Below are positions 17,712 to 25,195 of a stretch of 64,000 nt of DNA, piece after piece. A program made the position numbers and the translations under genes. The stretch's first letter is position 1. Each line of letters begins with the position of its first letter. Source of the stretch: a virus; IMG/VR virus record IMGVR_UViG_3300042384_001374, positions 1 to 64,000 of that record; one strand, written 5' to 3'. The notes beneath the pieces were generated by a model. It did not search any database. It worked only from the letters and a program-made list of their open reading frames with translations, and was not told where the DNA came from.

Positions 17712-18059
17712 ACGACTGTTTGACACTTCGCAGAGTGGCCCTTCGGGGTTAATGCGGCAGTCAGGTCACACTGGCTCTGGTCACAAGCCCAGACAACAAA
17801 AATAGTTTTGAAGTGGTTTCATTGATAACACAGTCACTTGTGAATCCTTAGTAAACCACTCAAGTTACTATTGTCTTGATCTAACGCTGACCCTCCCACT
17901 ATCCTTGGTACAGCGCTAAGCGGGTGTGCACCTCGCCTAATCTCCTCGCTTCAACTCAAATTCATCACACAGGGAAGGCTTAAGAGTCTTATTTGAACCC
18001 CTGATTACTTCAGTATTCCGAATGGTTCGCCTGATTTGCAGCTTGGCTAAAACGTACAC
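17712..18059. other. Gene-free stretch, candidate structured RNA
   Basis: 348 nt without a gene. It contains nested inverted repeats: ATAG ... CTAT outside AGTGGTTT (17812-17819) ... AAACCACT (17853-17860), with CAGTCACTTGTGA in the loop region. A GGCCCTTCGGGG element sits at about 17744. TTGACA at 17720 lacks a good -10. Both strands lack a plausible coding frame. Confidence 0.4.
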
Positions 18060-18533
18060 TCAGTCATCAGACACGCGAGGGGAGAAGCCGACAGCGGTAA
18101 GGATGGCAAGGTTGACGTTACCGGACGATTGGTTTTCCTCGGGAGGGGTGATGGCTTCGTTCATGAGCTTGGCGGCTATTGCGGCCTCGCCGAACGACTG
18201 CGGGACGGGAGCCATAGCGAAGAAGCGTTCAAGCGACTTCTTGGCCCCTTGGAAAACGGTTTCTCGTGCCTGTTCCTTGCGAGCGACCCACACGGTGGCT
18301 GCTGCGGCTGCGGGATCGTCCTTAGAGAGTTCGCCGCGCACGCCACGTTGGATGCGTGCAGGGGTGCACCATTGCTCTTGTGAGGCGCGGTCCTTGATGG
18401 TTTGCACGACCACGGGATACTGCGATGCAATGGCTTCGTAGGCTTCGCCGGATTCGGCGCGGGCCTTAACTTCGAGCCACTGCGTCTTGCTCATCTTCGG
18501 TTTAGCCTCTGGCTGTGGTGTGCTGTCATCCAT
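18060..18533 (-). CDS. terS: Terminase small subunit candidate
   Basis: 157 residues. The N-terminal region WLEVKARAESGEAYEAIASQ ... VVVQTIKDRASQEQW is a helix-turn-helix of the kind that begins many small terminase subunits, which bind the packaging site. A helical oligomerisation-like middle and an acidic tail follow. It is on the minus strand like the virion genes but 2.7 kb away from terL, isolated among plus-strand genes. A transcriptional regulator is the alternative. Confidence 0.6.
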   Translation of the reverse strand: MDDSTPQPEAKPKMSKTQWLEVKARAESGEAYEAIASQYPVVVQTIKDRASQEQWCTPARIQRGVRGELSKDDPAAAAATVWVARKEQARETVFQGAKKSLERFFAMAPVPQSFGEAAIAAKLMNEAITPPEENQSSGNVNLAILTAVGFSPRVSDD

Positions 18534-18667
18534 GCGCGATGCTTACCATTCTCTCTCATCCGCTGCAATGCTCTTTCCTTGCCCTGCTGCAATGCCTGTG
18601 GCGCGTTTAAATGCGCGTCCGGGCACTGTGTCCCCAAACCACTCTCCAAACCATAGAATCCACACGT

Positions 18668-18919
18668 ATGACCACACAACAAGCCATCCAAACCAATGCC
18701 AACATCTCCTACATCGAACCCGGTGATGACGGCATTACACCAGTAACCATTACTGTCAGCGCATGGGAAGCCATCGCTCTCACCGCACCATCGTATGCAC
18801 GCGCCAACCTCAAACTCCGAACCAATGGGCAGGACATTCTCCAACCCACATTCGAGCAAATGCTTGACGACTACCTCGTCGTTCACTGGGCAACCATCCA
18901 GCCTTTTAGCCGTGGCTAA
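18668..18919 (+). CDS. Hypothetical protein
   Basis: 83 residues, MTTQQAIQTNANISYIEPGD..., moderately acidic. Its TAA stop lies in the right arm of the palindrome at 18904, so the palindrome encodes the last residues (FSRG). Unrecognised. 18534-18667 holds the divergent promoter region shared with terS. Confidence 0.6.
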   Translation: MTTQQAIQTNANISYIEPGDDGITPVTITVSAWEAIALTAPSYARANLKLRTNGQDILQPTFEQMLDDYLVVHWATIQPFSRG

Positions 18920-18921
18920 AA
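18904..18921. repeat. TTTTAGCC palindrome, copy 8
   Basis: TTTTAGCCGTGGCTAAAA, perfect; supplies the TAA stop of the 18668 gene. Confidence 0.95.
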
Positions 18922-18936
18922 TCAAACGCCTCTCAT

Positions 18937-18949
18937 AGCCCTTCGGGCG
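18937..18949 (+). repeat. Gene-end hairpin AGCCC-TTC-GGGCG
   Basis: 18 nt after the 18668 gene stop; followed by TGAGAAG. Confidence 0.65.
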
Positions 18950-18994
18950 TGAGAAGCAACCACTCTCCCAAACAAAGAAAGACACACGCACCAA

Positions 18995-20842
18995 ATGAAG
19001 ACTACATCAGCTAGCACTTATGCCTCCGCGTTCATCGACACGATGGCGTATTCCGACATCAACGGCAACGTCGCCGAGTCAATCGAAGACGCGCTTGCCG
19101 CCAACTTCAGCCGTGACTTGTTCACGCCCACCCACAACCTGCCTGCCGACATCTTCAAATCAGACGAACTGGTTCACGTCATCAAGCCATCGTTGGTCAG
19201 GACAATGGCCCAAGAACTCGCCGCGTTCCACGACCGCCGCCGCTTGGCAGACGCGCGCTGGACCCAAAAATCCACGTTGTTCTCAAACTTCGGCCGCTGG
19301 CTGCAAGCGGACGAGAAGGCCATCGTAGCCAATGCCAAGGAAGGCTTGGAATCAGTTGAGGACCGCTTGGGCGTCCTGCCCTACGTAGTCGAAAAGATCC
19401 GCTCACGCAAAGCGTGGAAAGACGAGCAAAACGTCGCGCAAGACCCAACGAATTATGCGGACACCTCGCTCGACTACGATCTGCCGCCACGCACCAAAGG
19501 ACGCTCGCACGCTCCGGCGTATTACAGCATCACCGGACCAAGCGGTCGCACCATCGACCTGAGCCAACCGCACAACGCGTTCAAGCCGATCCTCTCATCC
19601 AATCCAAACGATGCGTTCCGACGCTTCATCACCCGCTTGGGTGTGGACCGCAAAGGCGGCGAGACCGAGTTGCTAAACCTGTTGCTCAAGGCCGACAAAG
19701 TGACTTGGGTCAATGCCAACGGCGAACCGTGCAGCGACTACAAGTGGCTGCCGAGCTACGTCAGCTCAATGCGCAACGGTGTGTGGTTCGTGATGGTCGG
19801 CTGGAAGCTCAACCCAAAGTGCCAATACGGCCAGTTCCACCGCGAGCTGCCTGACGGTTCGATGGTGATGCCGTTCATCGAGAACGCATCCGGCGAGCTT
19901 GAGCCATTCATCCCCGGCGTCCACATGGAGTCGGACATCCTCACCACTTCGCAACTCGACTACAAGCTGCTCTGCGAAGACAGCGGCATGGCAATCGTGG
20001 ATAAGAACGAGGACATCGTCGATTACATGAACGAGTCGGAAGAACTCGTCATGGAAGGCTTCATCCGCGACGACGACCACGCCGAAGAGGAGGTTGACAA
20101 CTGGCTGCTAATTCAAGCTGCGTCCGAAATGGACCGGATGATCGACCTACGAGTCGGTTCGGCAGTGTGGCTGATCGACGGCTTCGACGATCAGGTGTTC
20201 ACGCACACCCGCAGTGTAGGTGCAGAGTGCCACAAGCTAAAGATGCTCATCCGCGACAAAAAAGCTCAAATTGCCGCATTCGTCACATCAACGCCACCTG
20301 ATGGTTTCGATGCTGAGTCGCGCAATGCCGAAGGCAAAGACCTCGCCTATGCCTTGGAAGCACTCCAGAGCAAGCTCACGTCCACCCGCGCCAACTACCG
20401 CTTGGCCAGTGAGGATTTGAAAGCGCAAACGCGTCAAACACTCTGGGAAGATCGCCTGCCACGCGAATGCGTAGGCACACCACGCTCGTCAGCTCCGGAT
20501 GCCTTCAGCGCACCATTGCCAACAAGTGTGAATGTGCTGGGCGGGCATCCCATGGCAGGTGCGAACGTGACGGTCATTCAAGGTGCGTCTAACGAGCCGC
20601 GCAACATCGCGATTTTAGCCAAGGCTAAAGTAAACGCGGTCGAACGCATCGTCCCAACCGCCAATCCGATGCGCTTGTTGCAAAACGGCCTCACACGCCT
20701 CTGCACCACACCTACGGGCAATGTATCCACCCGGATGGCTGCAAAGCCTCCTGTGCGTCACACAACACCCGCAAACGCATCACCAAAGCTCAAGCGCACA
20801 TTGCTGCGCATGATGCTCGGTGGCAAGCCGCTGAATGCATAA
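18995..20842 (+). CDS. Large early protein of unknown function
   Basis: 615 residues, the longest early gene. Segments include a Lys/Arg-rich region near 130-170, a compact core WVNANGEPCSDYKWLPSYVS ... GVWFVMVGWKLNPKCQYGQF at about 230-285, an acidic helical region about 350-400 and a low-complexity C-terminus rich in Thr, Pro and Arg. No catalytic motif is recognised. A TTTTAGCC palindrome occurs in frame near residue 540 (ILAKAK), perhaps a fusion scar. The stop overlaps a gene-end hairpin. Confidence 0.75.
   Translation: MKTTSASTYASAFIDTMAYSDINGNVAESIEDALAANFSRDLFTPTHNLPADIFKSDELVHVIKPSLVRTMAQELAAFHDRRRLADARWTQKSTLFSNFGRWLQADEKAIVANAKEGLESVEDRLGVLPYVVEKIRSRKAWKDEQNVAQDPTNYADTSLDYDLPPRTKGRSHAPAYYSITGPSGRTIDLSQPHNAFKPILSSNPNDAFRRFITRLGVDRKGGETELLNLLLKADKVTWVNANGEPCSDYKWLPSYVSSMRNGVWFVMVGWKLNPKCQYGQFHRELPDGSMVMPFIENASGELEPFIPGVHMESDILTTSQLDYKLLCEDSGMAIVDKNEDIVDYMNESEELVMEGFIRDDDHAEEEVDNWLLIQAASEMDRMIDLRVGSAVWLIDGFDDQVFTHTRSVGAECHKLKMLIRDKKAQIAAFVTSTPPDGFDAESRNAEGKDLAYALEALQSKLTSTRANYRLASEDLKAQTRQTLWEDRLPRECVGTPRSSAPDAFSAPLPTSVNVLGGHPMAGANVTVIQGASNEPRNIAILAKAKVNAVERIVPTANPMRLLQNGLTRLCTTPTGNVSTRMAAKPPVRHTTPANASPKLKRTLLRMMLGGKPLNA
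20613..20630. repeat. TTTTAGCC palindrome, copy 9 (intragenic)
   Basis: TTTTAGCCAAGGCTAAAG, inside the 18995-20842 gene and read as ILAKAK. Confidence 0.85.
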
Positions 20843-20854
20843 GCCCTTCGGGCG
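20842..20854 (+). repeat. Gene-end hairpin AGCCC-TTC-GGGCG
   Basis: The first A is the last base of the TAA stop of the 18995 gene; followed by GGAGATG. Confidence 0.75.
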
Positions 20855-21039
20855 GGAGATGAAAATGTCAGGAGAGAGTGGCGGGTTCGCAAGGACTTGC
20901 CGCTCTCTTGTCTGAAAGGGGCCTTGCGACATCGGGCCTGCAATAGCAAATCGACACGCAATACGAATACAGACAAACAGGGGGCGCGACCTGAACGCGC
21001 AACACAACAACCAAACTAGAATCGAACCTACCAAACATC

Positions 21040-21516
21040 ATGAATTCAGAAACCAACATCGAAAACACTGAGGCCCAAATCGAATTCCCAACCGCCGAGC
21101 TGACCGTCAACACGGGCTACATCAAACTGGAAGAGTCGCAAGACACTCCGGCCACCGTCATCACCGCCGAGCCACGCGTCAATGCAGGCGGCAAGCCATT
21201 CATCGCCCTCACGCTTCAACTCGCCGAAGGCCGCACCAGTCACAAAATGTGGGTTAGCACCCCGGCAGCCGCTGCAAATACACTGCGCCAACTCAACCGC
21301 GCATTCGGCATCAAGGCGTTCACCGAGTTGCCATCCATCGTCGATCAAAAGTGCAGCATTAGCTCGCGCTTCGACGACTACTCGCAGCGCATCACGGTGG
21401 CATACATCAACCGCTACAACGAACACGCCAACGACGTAGTGGACCTGTCCAGCCTTGACGCGCTTGCCGCATCCGTGCCAGAAACCACAACCGACCTCGC
21501 AAGCGTCGAATTCTGA
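21040..21516 (+). CDS. Hypothetical protein
   Basis: 158 residues. An acidic N-terminus is followed by a beta-rich core (PFIALTLQLAEGRTSHKMWV, CSISSRFDDYSQRITVAYIN) and an acidic tail. Core plus acidic tail is reminiscent of phage single-strand DNA-binding proteins, but I cannot assign it. It is followed by a C-rich run and an intrinsic terminator, so it ends a transcript. Confidence 0.65.
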   Translation: MNSETNIENTEAQIEFPTAELTVNTGYIKLEESQDTPATVITAEPRVNAGGKPFIALTLQLAEGRTSHKMWVSTPAAAANTLRQLNRAFGIKAFTELPSIVDQKCSISSRFDDYSQRITVAYINRYNEHANDVVDLSSLDALAASVPETTTDLASVEF

Positions 21517-21538
21517 TTCCCCCCCCCAACCCCCCCAG

Positions 21539-21576
21539 CCCGCCTGTGCTTAACCGCGCAGGCGGGTTTTCTTTTT
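21539..21576 (+). terminator. Intrinsic terminator
   Basis: Stem CCCGCCTG / CAGGCGGG followed by TTTTCTTTTT, 22 nt after the 21040 gene stop. Confidence 0.92.
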
Positions 21577-21590
21577 GTGACACTTCAATC

Positions 21591-21944
21591 ATGAAAACCA
21601 CCAAAATCAGATCAATCTTCACACGCAGCCACGCGCAACTCCGCAAAGCCCGACGTGAATACATCAACACGCAGCGCCACGCCATCCTGCAATCCGCCGG
21701 AAACGACGTAATGCACGCTGCCATCTTGGAGATGATCGACTCGGGGCTCTATGCCAAGCCTGCGTCACGGCCCAAATCCGAGCGCTCGTTCCACGACTTC
21801 CGGTTCTCAGTCGCCAGAGCCATCTGGCAAATCGAAAAAGAAATTTGGGGAGCTGAACTCGTTGGGCAATGGCATTTCTGGACCACCCGCAATGGGTTCG
21901 ACATGCAGTTTGGCCGCAACCTCAAACAGCAAAAAATCGCATGA
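21591..21944 (+). CDS. Hypothetical basic protein
   Basis: 117 residues from ATG 21591, just after the terminator. Basic N-terminal helix (KTTKIRSIFTRSHAQLRKAR) and aromatic C-terminus. Overlaps the next small frame by ATGA. Unrecognised. Confidence 0.6.
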   Translation: MKTTKIRSIFTRSHAQLRKARREYINTQRHAILQSAGNDVMHAAILEMIDSGLYAKPASRPKSERSFHDFRFSVARAIWQIEKEIWGAELVGQWHFWTTRNGFDMQFGRNLKQQKIA

Positions 21945-22039
21945 AAACCCGCATCTTGCTCCACCTTGGCTGCCTATTACGCCGTCCGTCCCACCTTGTT
22001 TGGCATTTACGCGGCATCTTACGTGAGTTTGCGCATTGA
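21941..22039 (+). CDS. Small basic peptide
   Basis: 32 residues, MKTRILLHLGCLLRRPSHLV..., ATGA-coupled to the preceding gene. Short, so only moderately supported. Confidence 0.35.
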   Translation: MKTRILLHLGCLLRRPSHLVWHLRGILREFAH

Positions 22040-22046
22040 CTCGACG

Positions 22047-22063
22047 TTTAGCCACGGCTAAAA
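22047..22063. repeat. TTTTAGCC palindrome, copy 10
   Basis: TTTAGCCACGGCTAAAA, 7 nt after the 21941 stop and upstream of the 22086 frame. Confidence 0.93.
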
Positions 22064-22085
22064 CTTTTCACACATCAATCATTCT

Positions 22086-22136
22086 ATGAAAACAGAAACC
22101 TCCACCTACGTTCCCGGCTACTGGGTGCGCCGCTAA
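22086..22136 (+). CDS. Possible 16-residue peptide
   Basis: MKTETSTYVPGYWVRR after the palindrome, 6 nt before the next ATG. Too short to be confident. Confidence 0.25.
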   Translation: MKTETSTYVPGYWVRR

Positions 22137-22142
22137 ACCAAC

Positions 22143-22310
22143 ATGACAACAATCCCCACACCCCCTGAAGAATCCGGCACTGCACGCCGCGACCGTCATC
22201 AAGTCCATCAAACGTTGATGGAGGAACAAAAAGCCCGCATCGTCACCGCCCGCGAGCGGCACAAGCGCGACCACGGCCGCATCCGCTCGTATTCAGGGAA
22301 TTTCTACTAA
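22143..22310 (+). CDS. Small charged protein
   Basis: 55 residues, MTTIPTPPEESGTARRDRHQ..., a single Arg/His/Lys-rich helix. It ends 8 nt before the tmRNA. Unrecognised. Confidence 0.45.
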   Translation: MTTIPTPPEESGTARRDRHQVHQTLMEEQKARIVTARERHKRDHGRIRSYSGNFY

Positions 22311-22318
22311 TTTTCCAA

Positions 22319-22657
22319 GCGGCTGTAATGGTTTCGACGTAACTGGAAGACATCAAATAGCATGCAGGGGTTGATCGACTGGCCCCTTTAACAAGTCGAT
22401 CACAGACCAACTGGCAAATTGGAACTCGCGGCCTAAGCCGCAAAACGGTTGGTGAAGCGCCCGCTCCGCACCAACTACAAACCGGGCAACCAAACGCAAC
22501 TCAGCGGCGTAAAGACTGAGTGGTGGAGGATGAAAGGAGCTGCACCACAGCGCCAATCGTCCCTCGGACTGGCCCACCGTGAAGGGCCAACCCATAAGCA
22601 TGTTTGAAGTTTGATAAAAAACAGTTGCGGACGCGGGTTCGACTCCCGCCAGCTGCA
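22319..22657 (+). ncRNA. ssrA: tmRNA
   Basis: The 5' end GCGGCTGTAATGGTTTCGAC and the 3' T arm GCGGG-TTCGACT-CCCGC are classical tmRNA ends. The acceptor pairs GCGGCTG (22319-22325) with CAGCTGC (22650-22656), seven pairs with one G-U. CCA is not encoded. An internal frame GGC AAA TTG GAA CTC GCG GCC TAA (22413-22436) gives a tag ending GKLELAA, with its stop in the loop of GCGGC-CTAA-GCCGC as usual. Pseudoknot-like pairings (TTGATCGACT with AAGTCGATCA) precede it. It rescues stalled ribosomes and tags the products. Confidence 0.93.
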
Positions 22658-23252
22658 TTATCTTGGGTTGCGCCATATACGCACGATTCACCGACGTAAT
22701 CGGTGACCCCATATCCATCCATCGACGTGGGCGCGCAAAGTCGCGTTGTTTGAAGTAAAAGGCGAAATGCTGCCAGCTTCATTAAAACTACCTTGGCACA
22801 CAAGCTAGCTACTTGTCACAGCATGTGGAAAATTGCGATGAAGTGTGAGCGACCTGCGGTGGATGGACATGGGGTTAAAGTTTGAAATGTAGCTTTCTCC
22901 CCACGGGACTTAATGACAACTCGCCCGATACCATGTGTTCCTTTGTCCGCTTCGCCCTCGTAAGGGGCCATTCAATAATCTGCGTCTGAAAACTGGACAG
23001 GAGCCGAAGGACCAAGGAGCACCTTGATAATCCTTCCCTGCCTGGTTCATAACGACGATCATGACAGGCCACCATTTTCTCAATGCCATGCTGCCCTTGG
23101 AACGGAATGCGTATCCTAGGAACGTCGCGTCCCTCTCGGGGCGGTGTGGCACCTCATGAAGCAGCTAGTGTATGTGACGTTCCGACAAGACAGTGACACG
23201 CCCTCAGTAGGAAGGAATGCGTCGGTGCAATTCCGGCCTGCTTCACCTTTCT
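22658..23252. other. Gene-free, structure-rich stretch after the tmRNA
   Basis: About 600 nt without a plausible gene. It contains strong local stems, for example TCACCGA-CGTAA-TCGGTGA (22687-22705), and the tRNA-like element at 23158. Probably one or more non-coding RNAs; no known family recognised. Confidence 0.45.
23158..23245 (+). ncRNA. tRNA-like element (not a normal tRNA)
   Basis: GAAGCAG (23158-23164) pairs with CTGCTTC (23238-23244), and directly inside the 3' strand is a T-arm-like hairpin GTCGG-TGCAATT-CCGGC followed by ACC. The 56 nt between have no normal D arm or anticodon arm. It could be a degenerate tRNA or the end of a larger RNA. Confidence 0.35.
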
Positions 23253-23270
23253 TTTTAGCCACAACTAAAA
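23253..23270. repeat. TTTTAGCC palindrome, copy 11
   Basis: TTTTAGCCACAACTAAAA, 8 nt before ATG 23279. Confidence 0.9.
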
Positions 23271-23278
23271 TTCACACC

Positions 23279-23470
23279 ATGAGCCAACTCATCGAAGGTC
23301 ATTCGTTTCTGACACACCGACCCAAAGCCACTTGCCGCGTGCTGTGGCGCGTCGCAAACAAGTTTGGAACAAGATACCGCTGGGATAAACAAACCTGCCT
23401 TCACGCCACACAAGCGGACGCGTATAAAGCCGTTGGCCTAGATCCAAACCAAGCTCCAAAAAAACCATGA
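23279..23470 (+). CDS. Hypothetical basic protein
   Basis: 63 residues from ATG 23279, MSQLIEGHSFLTHRPKATCR..., basic. ATGA overlap with the next gene. First gene of a block opened by a palindrome. Confidence 0.55.
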   Translation: MSQLIEGHSFLTHRPKATCRVLWRVANKFGTRYRWDKQTCLHATQADAYKAVGLDPNQAPKKP

Positions 23471-23769
23471 CACCTGAAAAACAACGTGTAGCCATCGCGG
23501 AAGCGTGTGGGTGGAAGTGGGAAAGGCTTTGGACAGGAGAATTACATGGAAAACCTGTCGGAGAACAAGGGCCATTCCGTGAATTGCCCGACTACCTAAA
23601 CGACCTGAACGCGATGCACGAAGCGGAAGAATCACTGCATGGAAATCAATATGTGGAATACACAAATTTGCTTATTGAAATCGAAGGCAGCTTATTTGGA
23701 ATCAGGGCAACTGCCGCAGAACGCGCCGAAGCTTTTTTAAAAACTCTCAATCTCTGGATTAAATCATGA
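23467..23769 (+). CDS. Phage ABA-sandwich-like protein
   Basis: 100 residues. The pattern RVAIAEACGWKWERLW, then LPDYLNDLNAMHEAEESL and a final AERAEAFLKTLNLW is that of the small phage ABA sandwich family, present in many phages with unknown function. Coupled on both sides by ATGA. Confidence 0.6.
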   Translation: MTPEKQRVAIAEACGWKWERLWTGELHGKPVGEQGPFRELPDYLNDLNAMHEAEESLHGNQYVEYTNLLIEIEGSLFGIRATAAERAEAFLKTLNLWIKS

Positions 23770-24350
23770 AAACCATCAACACTCTCGGGGAAAACTTTGA
23801 GAAACGGCATCAATTTTTGCTGCAAATTGCCAAGTTAAACGAGGTGGCCATCTGCGGAGGCTGCGCTGCAGCCATTTCGAAAGACCGTCAGGATTACATC
23901 CCAGCCGATCTCGATCTGGTTACCACCAAGGCCAACGCGCTGCGGTTTGTCGATGCGCTCAACCACTTCCTTTTGGACAAGCAGGTCCACTACCGAATCT
24001 ATGCCAACTGCCACAACGACTTTGTGCCAACACCAGCGACAGCACACTTCCGCATCCAATGCCCGTTCTGGGTGCCGGTTTGCTTGTTTATCATCCCGCA
24101 CGACAAGTTCCGCTATTACCGCATCCAAGGCGGGCATCTACTCCAGTTGCCGCAAGACGTGAAACAAGCAGCGGACGCCCTCACCGAGCGGGACGAAAAG
24201 CCGCGCCTCGCCAACGAACTGGCCGAAAAATTTGAAAACAACACCGAACAAATGGATTTGAACGACGACTACCACGACGTGTTCTTCGATCAGGAACCTG
24301 TCGAGTCTAATCCTTTCAACGGCCCCCAATCTTACACCCAATCTTTATGA
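23766..24350 (+). CDS. Nucleotidyltransferase-fold candidate
   Basis: 194 residues. CGGCAAAISKDRQDYIPADLDLVT fits the pattern G-G-x-A ... D-x-D of minimal nucleotidyltransferases, and a third acidic position may follow. The middle has an unusual HNDFVPTPATAHFRIQCPFW segment and the end is acidic. If active it would transfer a nucleotide to an unknown target. ATGA-coupled to both neighbours. Confidence 0.5.
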   Translation: MKTINTLGENFEKRHQFLLQIAKLNEVAICGGCAAAISKDRQDYIPADLDLVTTKANALRFVDALNHFLLDKQVHYRIYANCHNDFVPTPATAHFRIQCPFWVPVCLFIIPHDKFRYYRIQGGHLLQLPQDVKQAADALTERDEKPRLANELAEKFENNTEQMDLNDDYHDVFFDQEPVESNPFNGPQSYTQSL

Positions 24351-24619
24351 ACCGCCAAGAAGCCGTCGAATTGCTCCCGCTCATCGAAGCGTTCATCGCC
24401 GGAGAGACGATCCAATATCTGCAACACGCTGAAAAAAATCAAGCCCTTAGCGTGTGGCGGGACATAGATGACGTGCTCTTCACGGACGTTCCGCAGAACT
24501 ACCGAGTCAAGCCCACGCCTAGAGAGTGGGACATGTGGATAACTCCCAAAGGGGAGCTGACCACTAACAGCGACATGCTAATGCGCGAGTCAGTGCGGGT
24601 CCGTGAAATTCTTGACTAA
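24347..24619 (+). CDS. Hypothetical phage protein
   Basis: 90 residues. The block NYRVKPTPREWDMWI is common in small phage proteins of unknown function that carry a YRVKPEP-like motif. ATGA overlap with the upstream gene. Confidence 0.65.
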   Translation: MNRQEAVELLPLIEAFIAGETIQYLQHAEKNQALSVWRDIDDVLFTDVPQNYRVKPTPREWDMWITPKGELTTNSDMLMRESVRVREILD

Positions 24620-24763
24620 ATCTCTCGTTGAACGCCGCGACGAGCCAACAACGCGCTAGGCCGTGCTGATCGCCTGCCTGTCCGTGAAGCCGGGCAGCCA
24701 CCCAACCCGAACCGGATACGCTTCCTGCTTGCAGCTCCGGGTTCATTTCCCATCATCCGTCCC

Positions 24764-24949
24764 ATGAGCGAACCATCCAAACCTGAGCCGGGCACTAAAG
24801 CGTCGCGACTCGCAGCCGCCAACGAACGCGTCATCTTCTGGAAAATCTGGGCAGAAGAAAGCATCGCGCCTGAATCCAAGGCCTATTTCAAATCACGTTT
24901 AAATCACTGGGAACGGACAGTGCAGCACATTGAAAACGAACCTGTTTAG
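24764..24949 (+). CDS. Hypothetical protein
   Basis: 61 residues, MSEPSKPEPGTKASRLAAAN..., helical. Its TAG stop lies in the palindrome at 24944. 24620-24763 upstream is gene-free. Confidence 0.5.
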   Translation: MSEPSKPEPGTKASRLAAANERVIFWKIWAEESIAPESKAYFKSRLNHWERTVQHIENEPV

Positions 24950-24960
24950 CCACAACTAAA
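24944..24960. repeat. TTTTAGCC palindrome, copy 12
   Basis: TTTAGCCACAACTAAAA; contains the TAG stop of the 24764 gene and lies 5 nt before ATG 24966. Confidence 0.9.
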
Positions 24961-24965
24961 ATCCC

Positions 24966-25103
24966 ATGAAAGTTACCATTGCCGTCATCATACTGCTTTT
25001 GATTGCCGGGCGTTGCACAAGAAGCGCACGCAAAAGCGCTCTTGACGCGTCTAAGCCCATGTATGGCACCAAGTGTCAGCCAGATGCTTCAAAGCCTTTC
25101 TGA
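24966..25103 (+). CDS. Small exported peptide
   Basis: 45 residues, MKVTIAVIILLLIAGRCTRS... A hydrophobic N-terminus followed by Cys resembles a signal peptide, but the Arg before Cys breaks a lipobox. Directly after a palindrome. Confidence 0.45.
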   Translation: MKVTIAVIILLLIAGRCTRSARKSALDASKPMYGTKCQPDASKPF

Positions 25104-25133
25104 CCTGCCTACAGCATCCACAAATCCCGCTTA

Positions 25134-25146
25134 AGCGCGTTGCGCG
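25134..25146 (+). repeat. Gene-end hairpin AGCGC-GTT-GCGCG
   Basis: 31 nt after the 24966 gene stop; followed by TGGGAAATAA. Confidence 0.7.
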
Positions 25147-25195
25147 TGGGAAATAATCGTCTCCAGTCTCAAAACCAAGAAAGAACCACAAAATC

